From positions 1 to 62,117 of the forward strand of contig NZ_CACVBR010000025.1 in NCBI RefSeq assembly GCF_902728265.1: 62,117 bases of DNA, written 5' to 3'. Below are positions 14,164 to 23,198 of the stretch, one piece after another. The DNA comes from Chryseobacterium potabilaquae. Lineage in GTDB: Bacteria > Bacteroidota > Bacteroidia > Flavobacteriales > Weeksellaceae. Made by a program: the position numbers and the translations under genes. Position 1 is the stretch's first letter; every line of letters begins with the position of its first letter. The notes beneath the pieces are model-generated. The model did not search any database and was not told where the DNA came from. It saw only the letters and a program-made list of their open reading frames with translations.

Positions 14164-16887
14164 ATGAAAAAGAATGTGTTTATATTTCTGATGTTTTTGT
14201 CATCTGTACTTGTCATAGCACAGAAGACTGTTTCAGGAAAAATTACAGATGAAGATGGGATTGCAATTCCGAGCGCAAGTGTAACTGTTGAAGAACCTGG
14301 TAAAGATGCAATACTTGCTTATGGAATTACAAACTCCAAAGGAGAATATAAAGTCAGCTTTACTTCCGCAGAATCTAATGTTGATCTTAAAGTAAAAGCA
14401 TTTAACCAAAAACCTCTAACCAAACAAATCAGCAATAGTGATCAAACTCTTAGTTTTAAAATGGAGTCTGAGGCTACAGAAATTAAAGAGGTTCAGTTAA
14501 AAACGAGAATGATCACTTCAAGAGGCGATACGATTTCCTATGATCTTAAAGCATTTGATAGCAAGAATGACAGGACCTTGGCAGATGTAATGAAAAAAAT
14601 ACCTGGAATTGAAGTGAATACAGACGGGACAATTCTTTATCAAGGAAATGCAATTAATAAATTCTACGTCAATGGGAAAGATCTCATGGAAGGGGCATAT
14701 GGAACTATTAATAGCTCTCTTCCGAAAGATGCAGTTCAAAAAGTTGAGGTCCTAGAAAATCATCAGCCGATAAATATCCTAAGGGATAAAGTTCCTTCAG
14801 ACCAAGCGGCAATTAATATAAAGCTAAAAAATTCTGTAACAATGACAGGGAGAGGAGAAGTAGGAGTGGGAATGGATCCTTTTTTATGGAATGTTAAATT
14901 AACTCCCATGTTTTTTGGACAAAAAAGTCAATGGGTTGTTAACTATAAAACAAATAATGTAGGAGAGCAGGTAGAAAATGAAGGGAATTTTTTAGGCGGC
15001 TTTAGTCCATGGGAGGGTAGAAAGTCCAATACTTCTCAAAATGATTGGCTAAACGTAGAAACAGCCAGTGTACCCAACTTGCCTATAAAAAGATATTTGA
15101 TGAACAGTGTGCATTATTTATCAGCCAATTATCTTACCAATATGGATAAAAAGAAAGAATGGGAATTGAAAGCCAACGCAAGTTATACCAATAATACGGT
15201 TGAAAGAGAAGATAATATTGAAACCATTTATCAAGCAGGAGATTTTGCAGGGTCTAAGATTGTAACCAGTACAAGAAATCGATTTTTTACTGATAAATTA
15301 AAAGGAGAGCTCATTTTTACTAAAAATGCAAAAAAAGGTTTTTTTAAAAATACCACGAGTTTCAGTCAATTCTGGAATGCAGACAGAGCTCTAGCTACAA
15401 GGCAGGGAAGAATAGGAGATGAATCCGTAGAATCACCTACTTCTTCATTCCAAAATTCATTGAGTACTATTATCCCTTGGAAAGAAAAAATGATTAATTT
15501 TAGATCATATATCAATTATCAAGATGATAGGCAAACCTTGCAGGTTTCACCAGCCAATTATTTACAAATACCATATAAACTTCCAAAAACAAATGAAAAC
15601 GATCCAGATCAATTCGGAACGATAAACTTTCTTCCTGGAACAAATGCGATTCAAAGCTTTAGATTGAAAACATTAGATACGTCACATACTGCTAATATTA
15701 GTTTTTCAACAAAAGGCTGGACATTTACCCCACAGGTGGGATTGGATTTTTCTAGCGATAAGCTCGATACTAATTTTGAAGGAGTAACAGTATCCGGAAC
15801 TCCCAATTTTAATGGATCAGAATATGAAAATAATTTAAGGTTTACTGAGGTTAATCCAAATGTTTCATTGGGGATAAATTATAAATCTGACACATGGAGT
15901 TTATTTGCTAATCTTCCAGTGAACTTTAATAATATCAAAGCAGAAGATGATCTTAGACGGGTATCTAAATCATTAAATAAAACTACATTTACACCTAATT
16001 TCTTTGCTCAATATTCATTTGCTTCTTTTTGGAAGGCTAGTTTAAATGGAAGTATTAGCAATAATTTTGGAGATATTAAATCCGCATATGCAGGATATAT
16101 GTTGCTAAGCCCTGCAGGATTTAATGTGATGGATCCCGATAATCCTATACCACAAATAAATACTAAAAGTGTAGGATCAAGAATTGAGTATAGAAACCCA
16201 TTGAATAATTTATTTTTTAATGTTAATTATTCATTAAGTGATAGTAAGAGAAATTTACTTTCAGCTCCTATCCTTGACCCTACGACCGGATTTACATTGA
16301 TTCAATATCGAGAGCAGGATAATCACTCAACAAGTAATAGATTTGCGGCTGAGGTAGGAAAATATTTTCCAAAATTTAAAACAAATGCATCTATTACCTA
16401 CAATAATACGACCACAAAAGCGGATGCATTTTTGAATAATGATCAATTCGAAAATAAGAACAATGCCCAATCTTATGGTTTTAAAATAAATAATACCTAT
16501 TTCGAATGGATGAGTTTTGATTATAATATGAGTATTTCAAGAACAAAACAAGATAGTAGAGGTGGAACATTGGGAATTAATAATGGATATAATCATAATC
16601 TTGCAGTTTTCTTTTATCCAATAGAAAATCATACCGTAGGTTTTAATTGGGATCAACTTAACACTAAAAATGGAAACAATAAATATAATAATGCTTTTTA
16701 TGATGTTTCTTATCAGTTTTCTTGGGCAAAAAAGAAAATCGATTTTGAGTTGAAATGGATGAATATTGCCAATCGAAGAGTTTTTGAAACTTTCAATTTA
16801 AATGGACAATTGAATGCATTGGAATATACAAGAATTCAGCTTCGTCCTAGCCAGGTCATGTTTACTGTAAAATTCAATTTTAAATAA
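14164..16887 (+). CDS. Outer-membrane TonB-receptor-like beta-barrel protein, GLPGLI partner
   Basis: The 907-residue protein has a signal peptide (cut near VLVIA-Q20) and a carboxypeptidase-regulatory-like domain (about 21-105, 'VSGKITDEDGIAIPSASVTV'). A plug-like segment follows ('TLADVMKKIPGIEVNTDG', 'FYVNGKDL', 'VEVLENHQPI'), then a long barrel ending in the aromatic-rich 'VMFTVKFNFK'. It acts in the outer membrane, probably in uptake or export of an unknown ligand. Barrel proteins of this type are often encoded beside GLPGLI proteins in Flavobacteriia, as here (17056). It has its own terminator, and a shared upstream motif suggests co-regulation with the partner. Confidence 0.88.
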   Translation: MKKNVFIFLMFLSSVLVIAQKTVSGKITDEDGIAIPSASVTVEEPGKDAILAYGITNSKGEYKVSFTSAESNVDLKVKAFNQKPLTKQISNSDQTLSFKMESEATEIKEVQLKTRMITSRGDTISYDLKAFDSKNDRTLADVMKKIPGIEVNTDGTILYQGNAINKFYVNGKDLMEGAYGTINSSLPKDAVQKVEVLENHQPINILRDKVPSDQAAINIKLKNSVTMTGRGEVGVGMDPFLWNVKLTPMFFGQKSQWVVNYKTNNVGEQVENEGNFLGGFSPWEGRKSNTSQNDWLNVETASVPNLPIKRYLMNSVHYLSANYLTNMDKKKEWELKANASYTNNTVEREDNIETIYQAGDFAGSKIVTSTRNRFFTDKLKGELIFTKNAKKGFFKNTTSFSQFWNADRALATRQGRIGDESVESPTSSFQNSLSTIIPWKEKMINFRSYINYQDDRQTLQVSPANYLQIPYKLPKTNENDPDQFGTINFLPGTNAIQSFRLKTLDTSHTANISFSTKGWTFTPQVGLDFSSDKLDTNFEGVTVSGTPNFNGSEYENNLRFTEVNPNVSLGINYKSDTWSLFANLPVNFNNIKAEDDLRRVSKSLNKTTFTPNFFAQYSFASFWKASLNGSISNNFGDIKSAYAGYMLLSPAGFNVMDPDNPIPQINTKSVGSRIEYRNPLNNLFFNVNYSLSDSKRNLLSAPILDPTTGFTLIQYREQDNHSTSNRFAAEVGKYFPKFKTNASITYNNTTTKADAFLNNDQFENKNNAQSYGFKINNTYFEWMSFDYNMSISRTKQDSRGGTLGINNGYNHNLAVFFYPIENHTVGFNWDQLNTKNGNNKYNNAFYDVSYQFSWAKKKIDFELKWMNIANRRVFETFNLNGQLNALEYTRIQLRPSQVMFTVKFNFK

Positions 16888-16891
16888 AAAT

Positions 16892-16925
16892 AAAAAACCA
16901 ATCTCACAACGATTGGTTTTTTGTT
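16892..16925 (+). terminator. Terminator after the outer-membrane barrel gene
   Basis: AAAAAACCAATC (16892-16903) pairs with GATTGGTTTTTT (16911-16922), ending in a T-run just after the stop at 16887. Confidence 0.9.
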
Positions 16926-17004
16926 TGATTTTGAAGGGATATCAATTCCTTATTAAAGCGGGTGTAATTCTTTATCCATAGAATAAAAAAATAATTAATA
17001 AAAT

Positions 17005-17042
17005 TTGTAACAAAAGTTAGGAGAGACTAACTAATTAGTAAA
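17005..17042 (+). promoter_or_regulatory. Upstream motif shared with the barrel gene
   Basis: TTGTAACAAAA (17005-17015) and AACTAATTAGTAAA (17029-17042) repeat the arrangement at 14117-14153, with starts 24 and 23 bases apart. The first half is a near-perfect dyad (TTGT-A-ACAA). The second lies 27 bases before the GLPGLI start codon. Confidence 0.55.
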
Positions 17043-17055
17043 TATCCATAAAAAA

Positions 17056-17952
17056 ATGAAAAAACTATTTTCGACATTCTTTATTGCACTATTTGTTTTT
17101 ATAAGTGCGCAGGATAATGAATCCAAGGAAACTGCAAATCGTTTCTTTTATGAATTAACTTTTAAACCCAAAAAAGATTCTGCAAAACTTGAGAAGGTAA
17201 TGACAGTTCTTGATATTGTGAAAGATAGATCTATATATAGAGATTATACGGTCATAGGTCAAGATTCTATTATTAAAGTTCAAGTTGAAGCCATGCAAAA
17301 ATCCGGGGTTTTTAAAGATTTGTCAAAATCTATTAAAATGCCGAAATTCTCCGAGAAGATTATCAAATCCTATCCTGAAATGAAAGTGGAATATATAGAA
17401 AGAATAGCGAGTGGTTTCACTCCTTTAGGGATTGCTTACTATGAAACAATCAAATTTGATTGGAAAATATCTACTGATAAAGAAAAAATAGGATCTTATA
17501 ATGCTCAAAAAGCGACGACAGAATTTGGAGGTAGAAAATGGACGGCTTGGTTCAGTACAGATGTACCTTTTCAGGATGGGCCATATAAATTCTCTGGTCT
17601 GCCAGGCCTTATCGTAAAAATTGAAGATGCAGATAAAAATTATTCGTGGGTGCTGCAAGGAAATAAAAAAGTTCAAGATTGGCAAGAATTATCTTATACA
17701 GAAAAGATTTCGGGAATGAATTTGAAAGTAAATGAGTTGTCGAGAGAAAAATTTGAAAAAACATTCAATGACTTTAAGAAAGATCCATTTGCAACAGTAA
17801 GGCCTATGATGACACAAGATGTAATGTCTAAATCAATACCGGGAATGGATGGAACAGTAGGAGATATGATGAAGAAGCAAGAAAAAATGTATAAAGATTT
17901 TTTCAATGCCAATGATAATCCGATTGAATTAGTAAAAGCAATTAAAAAATAG
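17056..17952 (+). CDS. GLPGLI-family secreted protein
   Basis: The 298-residue protein has a signal peptide (cut near FISA-Q) and the family-defining GLPGLI motif in 'YKFSGLPGLIVKIED' (about residues 178-192), preceded by the usual 'AWFSTDVPFQDGPY'. The GLPGLI family (TIGR01200) is confined mainly to Bacteroidota, and its function is unknown. It sits just downstream of an outer-membrane barrel gene with the same upstream motif, so the two probably work together at the cell envelope. A strong terminator follows. Confidence 0.93.
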   Translation: MKKLFSTFFIALFVFISAQDNESKETANRFFYELTFKPKKDSAKLEKVMTVLDIVKDRSIYRDYTVIGQDSIIKVQVEAMQKSGVFKDLSKSIKMPKFSEKIIKSYPEMKVEYIERIASGFTPLGIAYYETIKFDWKISTDKEKIGSYNAQKATTEFGGRKWTAWFSTDVPFQDGPYKFSGLPGLIVKIEDADKNYSWVLQGNKKVQDWQELSYTEKISGMNLKVNELSREKFEKTFNDFKKDPFATVRPMMTQDVMSKSIPGMDGTVGDMMKKQEKMYKDFFNANDNPIELVKAIKK

Positions 17953-18011
17953 AAAAAAATAGGCCTAAAAGAGTAAGAAGACATTCATATCAACTAAATT
18001 ATATATTGTCA

Positions 18012-18050
18012 TCAACCCAAATACGATCTGGTATTTGGGTTGATTTCTTT
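18012..18050 (+). terminator. Terminator after the GLPGLI gene
   Basis: A perfect 13-bp stem (18012-18024 with 18031-18043) encloses a 6-base loop, and a T-rich tract follows. It isolates the feo promoter from upstream transcription. Confidence 0.9.
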
Positions 18051-18061
18051 AACAATATGCC

Positions 18062-18094
18062 CTATTTAGATTAAATTTAAATAGCGTATATTTG
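18062..18094 (+). promoter_or_regulatory. Putative iron-responsive operator and promoter of feoAB
   Basis: CTATTTA (18062-18068) and TAAATAG (18078-18084) form a 23-bp dyad, with TTAGATTAAATTTAA at its core. It abuts a TATATTTG -7 box (18087-18094). The position suits a repressor such as a DtxR- or Fur-type regulator; which one is not decided by the sequence. Confidence 0.55.
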
Positions 18095-18107
18095 TGACCA
18101 CAAAAAA

Positions 18108-18368
18108 TTGGCTTTGAAACAGACGGATTTGCATAAAATGAGTAGATTCCCTAAGAATAAAAAAGGGAAGATTTTGGGGTATGACAATGATCATCTAAAG
18201 ATGCCTAATAAAATTATAGAAATGGGGCTTCTTCCGGATACCATATTTAGAATATTATACCAGGCACCTTTTAATGGACCGATGTATGTAGAGTTCGGAG
18301 AAGAGAAGAGTCGAATTGCTCTTCGTGAAGAAGAAGGAAATTATATTATTGTAGAAGAACTGAACTAA
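18108..18368 (+). CDS. feoA: FeoA, ferrous iron transport accessory protein
   Basis: The 86-residue (or 84 from the TTG at 18114) SH3-like FeoA protein contains 'GKILGYDNDHLKMPNKIIEMGLLPDTIFRILYQAP' and 'ALREEEGNYIIVEEL', matching the family's 'MGL.PG..V....PF.GP' and 'ALR..EA..I.V' signature. FeoA is thought to modulate FeoB. The start codon is TTG in either case, and the next ATG (18138) would cut the N-terminus. Its stop overlaps the feoB start (TAATG), so translation is probably coupled. The dyad and TATATTTG box immediately upstream imply iron control. Confidence 0.9.
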   Translation: MALKQTDLHKMSRFPKNKKGKILGYDNDHLKMPNKIIEMGLLPDTIFRILYQAPFNGPMYVEFGEEKSRIALREEEGNYIIVEELN

Positions 18369-20398
18369 TGGGGGAGAATAATAAGAAAAAGGTACTTTTA
18401 GTTGGAAACCCGAATGTAGGAAAATCAACAGTCTTCAATTCTTTATGTAACAAAAAGCAGAAGACCGGGAATTATGCCGGGGTTACTGTTGCAAGTCATT
18501 CGGGAAATTATATATATAAAGACCAAGAAGTTGAAGTAATAGATTTGCCGGGTTCGTATAGCATCTACCCAAGTTCTGAAGATGAAGCGATTTTTTCGAA
18601 ATTTCTTATTGATGAGCAAAAAAACTATGAGGGAGTAATTTATATTCTGGAAGCACTGAGCTTAAAGAGGGGGCTTCTTTTATTTCAACAAATACAAGAT
18701 CTTGGGATTCCAATGATTCTAGTGGTTAACCAGATTGATCAGGCAGAAAGAAGAGGCATTACTATTGATATGGAAAAACTTTCTGAAGCTCTAGGAATAA
18801 AGATTATCCAGACCAATGCCAAGGAAAAGATAGGGATAGATGAGATTAGGGAAGCTGTTGATAAAAATGATTTTATGAAAGCTCATACCATATCTTTTGA
18901 TACTCCTAATGAGCATAAAGATTTTATTAATAAATTGGTTCATAAGGGTTTTGAAAATGAATATAAAGCCTGGGTGAACATATCTTTAGGTAAAGATCTT
19001 AAAAAAATAGAATCTATCGCTGAACTGCTCAATGAACCTGAATTTAAAAGTTTAGTACCTAAAAGATTACAAGTTCAGGAAACGGTAAGAAGATATCAAA
19101 TTGTTGATAAGGTATTGACCGATGTTATTTCTAAGAAGCAACAATTTAAAGAACTATTGACCGAAAAGCTAGATAGAGTTTTGGTACATAAATTCTGGGG
19201 ATATATATTTTTCTTTGTGATTTTATTGATTATTTTCCAAAGTGTTTTCTTTTTAGCAGAATATCCCATGAATTGGATTGAGAATTTTTTTACCTGGTTA
19301 TCTGCTTTTACCGGAGATCATTTACCAGAAGGACCACTTAATTCATTGATATCTAACGGAATTGTTCCAGGAATTGGAGGTATTGTTGTATTTGCTCCCC
19401 AAATTGGAATTTTGTTGTATTTCTTGTATTTATTGGAAGACTCAGGATATATGGCGCGAGTTGTTTTCTTAATGGACCGTCTTTTGCGACCATTCGGACT
19501 CAATGGGAAAAGTATTGTTCCGTTGGTTTCAGGAACTGCTTGTGCAATTCCGGCCGTCATCTCAACTAGGAATATTGAAAATGTTAAGGAACGATTATTA
19601 ACGATTCTCGTGACTCCTTTTATGACATGCTCAGCAAGATTGCCGGTTTATAGTATTATTATCGGATTGATTATATCAGACGGAGCTTTTTTAGGAATAA
19701 AATATAAAGCTTTGGTTCTAATGGGAATGTACTTTTTGGGTTTTGCTGTTGCTTTGCTTTCGGCTGCGGTTCTTAATAAAGCTATTAAAAATAAAGGAAA
19801 AACATATTTGGTAATGGATCTTCCAACGTATAAAAAACCGCTTTTTGGTTATGATTTTAAAATGGTGTTGGGCAAAGTTTGGGATTTTATTACAGGTGCG
19901 GGTAAAATTATTTTTATTGTTAGTATTATCATTTGGTTTTTAAGCTATTTTGGACCAAAACAAAAAAATACTGAATGGGTGGCTTCGAATGTAGAATTAG
20001 ATCATTCTTATTTGGCAAAAATGGGAAAAGGAATAGAACCTCTTATTGAGCCATTAGGATATGATTGGAAAATGGGAGTTGGGATCCTGACGAGTTTTGT
20101 GGCGCGTGAGGTATTTGTAGGAACAATGTCCACTTTATACAGTTTGGAAGATGATGCTCCTGAAGTTAAAGTAATTGATAAAATGCGACGAGATGTGAAG
20201 CCCAATGGTGAGAAAGTATTTAGCTTTGCAACAGGGATTTCAGTACTTTTATTTTATGCATTTGCAATGCAGTGTATCTCGACCCTTGCAGTAGTCTACA
20301 GAGAAACTAAAAGTTGGAAATGGACTGGATTACAAGTAGCCATGATGACAGGTTTGGCATACTTTGTGTCGATGATAATATATCAGATTTTAAAATAA
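18368..20398 (+). CDS. feoB: FeoB, ferrous iron transporter with G-protein domain
   Basis: The 676-residue protein has an N-terminal GTPase domain: GNPNVGKST (13-21), DLPGSYS and NQID. A helical linker and a C-terminal membrane part with two Gate regions follow; 'LLYFLYLLEDSGYMARVVFLMD' and 'PFMTCSARLPVY' (Cys in Gate) are diagnostic. It moves Fe(II) across the inner membrane. The length is normal for Bacteroidota, slightly shorter than E. coli FeoB. It overlaps feoA upstream and the 50-aa protein downstream, each by a TAATG junction, so the three genes form one transcript. Confidence 0.97.
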   Translation: MGENNKKKVLLVGNPNVGKSTVFNSLCNKKQKTGNYAGVTVASHSGNYIYKDQEVEVIDLPGSYSIYPSSEDEAIFSKFLIDEQKNYEGVIYILEALSLKRGLLLFQQIQDLGIPMILVVNQIDQAERRGITIDMEKLSEALGIKIIQTNAKEKIGIDEIREAVDKNDFMKAHTISFDTPNEHKDFINKLVHKGFENEYKAWVNISLGKDLKKIESIAELLNEPEFKSLVPKRLQVQETVRRYQIVDKVLTDVISKKQQFKELLTEKLDRVLVHKFWGYIFFFVILLIIFQSVFFLAEYPMNWIENFFTWLSAFTGDHLPEGPLNSLISNGIVPGIGGIVVFAPQIGILLYFLYLLEDSGYMARVVFLMDRLLRPFGLNGKSIVPLVSGTACAIPAVISTRNIENVKERLLTILVTPFMTCSARLPVYSIIIGLIISDGAFLGIKYKALVLMGMYFLGFAVALLSAAVLNKAIKNKGKTYLVMDLPTYKKPLFGYDFKMVLGKVWDFITGAGKIIFIVSIIIWFLSYFGPKQKNTEWVASNVELDHSYLAKMGKGIEPLIEPLGYDWKMGVGILTSFVAREVFVGTMSTLYSLEDDAPEVKVIDKMRRDVKPNGEKVFSFATGISVLLFYAFAMQCISTLAVVYRETKSWKWTGLQVAMMTGLAYFVSMIIYQILK

Positions 20399-20550
20399 TG
20401 GAATCTTCATTAATTTTACAGTATATCATTGTATTACTTATTGTTGCATTTGCTTGTTATTCTTTATTTAAAGTAATACAGAAGAATTTTGCTCCTAAAA
20501 AGTTCAATTCAAAAAGAACAAATTGTGATAAAGATTGCGGGTGTTCTTGA
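20398..20550 (+). CDS. FeoB-associated Cys-rich small membrane protein
   Basis: The 50-residue protein has one membrane helix (about residues 7-27) and a basic tail ending in NCDKDCGCS (C-x3-C-x-C). The start at 20398 overlaps the feoB stop. Small Cys-rich membrane proteins directly after feoB are common in Bacteroidota and Firmicutes and may take the place of FeoC, though this is unproven. The C-terminal cysteines could bind iron or sense redox state. The short reading frame is supported by the overlap, composition and family resemblance. Confidence 0.85.
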   Translation: MESSLILQYIIVLLIVAFACYSLFKVIQKNFAPKKFNSKRTNCDKDCGCS

Positions 20551-20614
20551 TAGATTTGATTATGGTTTAAAAAAAATGTAGTAATTTCATTCTTGAAATT
20601 AAAACACATTAAGA

Positions 20615-21628
20615 TTGAAAATCAAAGAATTATTCGTTTGCTTATTGTTCTTTTTTGCTTTTTGGGCAAAAGGACAGGAGGATACTACTCATATTAAGTC
20701 CTATGCAGATCAGGTGATGATCCGTTTCAACTTGGATACCAATATTGAAAAATATATTCTATCTGATCATTCATTTAAAGAAAAAGTAATCCTTTCAATA
20801 AACAATAGAGTCAATACATCTTTATCTCTCGATTACAAAATTATAAGTGCATCTTTATCTTTTGCACCTCATTTTATTCCGGGAAATAATGAAAATGATC
20901 TAAAAGGGCATAGTTCTTATACAGACTTTAGATTTAGACTTTTTTTAAACAACTTCATTCAGACCGTATATTATAGAAAAGCCAAAGGATTTTATGTTGA
21001 AAATGCAAAAGAAATTGATCCTTCCTTTGAAGTAGGAAAAGAGCCTTATCCTCAGCTACCGGATTTTAAGGTGCGAAATTTTGGAGGAATTACGGCGTAT
21101 GTTCTCAATAAAAACGCTTCATTGAAAAGTGTATATACTCAAGGAGAGTGGCAAAAGAAAAGTGGTGGGAGCTTCATGCCATTTTTAGATTATGAATACA
21201 CTATTTTTAATAATATTGTTGATGGGGAAAAAACTAGAGATACGGATTTTGATATAGGGGCTAATATGGGATATTTTTATAATTGGATAATTGCTAAAAA
21301 GATCAACATATCTCCTTATTTGGCTCTAGGATTTGGAGGAAAATTTGCCAATTATGAAGATATTGGAGATAATGGAGAAGTAACCAAAGAAAAGGGACAA
21401 TATTTTACTTCACGATTTGCAGGAGGACTTCATATAGGATATAATACAGACCGGTTTTTGTTTGGAGGCAAAATTAATTTTAATTCCCATTTCTATAATG
21501 AAGCAAAACATGCTACCGTTGAAAATAACAATATCTATGGGCTTATTTATGTAGGATATCGTTTTGCCCCACCCAAAGTGGTTAGAAACAGCTATGAAAA
21601 AATTAGTAAAAAAATACCAATCTTATAA
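20615..21628 (+). CDS. DUF4421-family outer-membrane protein
   Basis: The 337-residue protein starts at TTG (20615) and has a signal peptide (cut near WAKG-Q). The mature sequence is beta-strand rich, with alternating aromatic strands and Gly turns ('DFDIGANMGYFYNWIIAKKINISPYLALGFGG', 'YGLIYVGYRFAPPKVV') typical of DUF4421, a Bacteroidota family predicted to form an outer-membrane barrel. No ligand is known. It lies 64 bases after the feo genes with no terminator between, so weak read-through is possible, but it is probably an independent gene. Confidence 0.8.
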   Translation: MKIKELFVCLLFFFAFWAKGQEDTTHIKSYADQVMIRFNLDTNIEKYILSDHSFKEKVILSINNRVNTSLSLDYKIISASLSFAPHFIPGNNENDLKGHSSYTDFRFRLFLNNFIQTVYYRKAKGFYVENAKEIDPSFEVGKEPYPQLPDFKVRNFGGITAYVLNKNASLKSVYTQGEWQKKSGGSFMPFLDYEYTIFNNIVDGEKTRDTDFDIGANMGYFYNWIIAKKINISPYLALGFGGKFANYEDIGDNGEVTKEKGQYFTSRFAGGLHIGYNTDRFLFGGKINFNSHFYNEAKHATVENNNIYGLIYVGYRFAPPKVVRNSYEKISKKIPIL

Positions 21629-21691
21629 GATAAAAGTCTTTTTAATTATCTTTGCACAGAAAATTAAAAGTTAAAAATAAATAAAAACATA

Positions 21692-23074
21692 ATGTCATTA
21701 ATTAAAAGTATTTCAGGAATTCGAGGGACTATCGGAGGAAAAGTGAACGACAACTTAACTCCTCTTGATGTTGTGAAATTTGCCTCGGCATTTGGAACCT
21801 GGCTTCAAAATAATAAAAATAAAAAAGATTTAACACTTGTTATTGGAAGAGATGCCAGAATTTCTGGTCAAATGGTCTCCTCTTTGGTAACGGCCACATT
21901 ACAAGGGTTAGGGATTCATGTTGTTGATTTGGGGCTTTCTACAACGCCTACTGTTGAAATAATGGTTCCTGAGCTTAATGCAGATGGAGGTATAATCCTT
22001 ACGGCATCTCATAATCCGAAACAATGGAATGCGCTTAAATTGTTGAATGAAAAAGGAGAATTTATTAGTGGGGAAAATGGAGCAGAAGTTTTAGCTTTGG
22101 CAGAAAATGAAGACTTTAACTATGCTGAAGTGGACGAGCTGGGTCAATATGAAACGAGAGAGGATGCCTTTGATATTCATATTCAACAGATCCTTGATTT
22201 ACCCATGGTAGATGCCGAAGCGATTAAAGCTAAGAAATTCAAAGTAGTCCTAGATGCGGTAAATTCCACAGGGGGTATTGCTATTCCTATGTTATTGGAT
22301 AAGCTTGGCTGTGAAACCATAAAATTGTATTGTGATCCCACCGGACATTTCCCCCATAATCCGGAGCCATTGAAAGAACATTTGGGAGATATTTGTGAAT
22401 TAGTTAAAAAGGAAAATGCAGACTTTGGTATTGTAGTAGACCCTGATGTGGATAGATTGGCTTTGATTGATGAAAAAGGAGAGATGTTTGGAGAAGAATA
22501 TACATTAGTTGCCGTTGCAGATTATTTGTTGAAAAATAAAAATGGAGTTGCTATTTCGAATCTATCTTCAAGTCGGGCATTAAGAGATGTTGCACGCACA
22601 CATGACTCAGAATATTTTGCCAGTGCCGTTGGAGAAGTAAATGTAGTGACCTTAATGAAAGAGAAAAAAGCCGTAATTGGGGGTGAGGGAAATGGTGGAA
22701 TTATTTATCCGGATTTACATTATGGAAGAGATTCTTTAGTAGGAGTGGCATTATTTTTAACCCATTTAGCAAAAGAAAACACAACGGTTTCTGAACTTAG
22801 AGCAGGCTATCCAAGTTACTTTATGGGTAAAAAGAAAATTGAATTGACTCCAGAAATTAATGTAGATGAGATTTTAACTAAAATGGAAAAAGAGTATCAA
22901 AATGAAGAAGTATCAACTGTTGATGGAGTAAAAATAGATTTTGAAAATAATTGGGTCCACCTTCGTAAGTCGAATACAGAACCTATTATCAGAATTTATA
23001 CAGAGGCTAAATCTCAGGAAGAAGCAGATGAATTAGCCGATACGATGATAGCTAAAATTAATAGCTTGATTTAA
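21692..23074 (+). CDS. glmM: Phosphoglucosamine mutase
   Basis: The 460-residue alpha-D-phosphohexomutase has the catalytic phosphoserine loop TASHNPKQWN (Ser106), the metal-binding DPDVDRLALI and the phosphate-binding RKSNTEPIIRIY near the C-terminus. It converts glucosamine-6-phosphate to glucosamine-1-phosphate for peptidoglycan and LPS precursors. Bacteroidota members of this group are usually annotated glmM, though phosphomannomutase or phosphoglucomutase activity cannot be excluded from motifs alone. It stands alone between the DUF4421 and TPR genes. Confidence 0.88.
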   Translation: MSLIKSISGIRGTIGGKVNDNLTPLDVVKFASAFGTWLQNNKNKKDLTLVIGRDARISGQMVSSLVTATLQGLGIHVVDLGLSTTPTVEIMVPELNADGGIILTASHNPKQWNALKLLNEKGEFISGENGAEVLALAENEDFNYAEVDELGQYETREDAFDIHIQQILDLPMVDAEAIKAKKFKVVLDAVNSTGGIAIPMLLDKLGCETIKLYCDPTGHFPHNPEPLKEHLGDICELVKKENADFGIVVDPDVDRLALIDEKGEMFGEEYTLVAVADYLLKNKNGVAISNLSSSRALRDVARTHDSEYFASAVGEVNVVTLMKEKKAVIGGEGNGGIIYPDLHYGRDSLVGVALFLTHLAKENTTVSELRAGYPSYFMGKKKIELTPEINVDEILTKMEKEYQNEEVSTVDGVKIDFENNWVHLRKSNTEPIIRIYTEAKSQEEADELADTMIAKINSLI

Positions 23075-23198
23075 AAAAATTAATACTGATTCAACAGTTT
23101 AAACAATAATAATTATTAACTTTATAGTATTAAGATTTTCAGAACCGAGTATTTGTATATCTCATATCTCAAGTCTTAAATCTTAAAACGATTTTATA

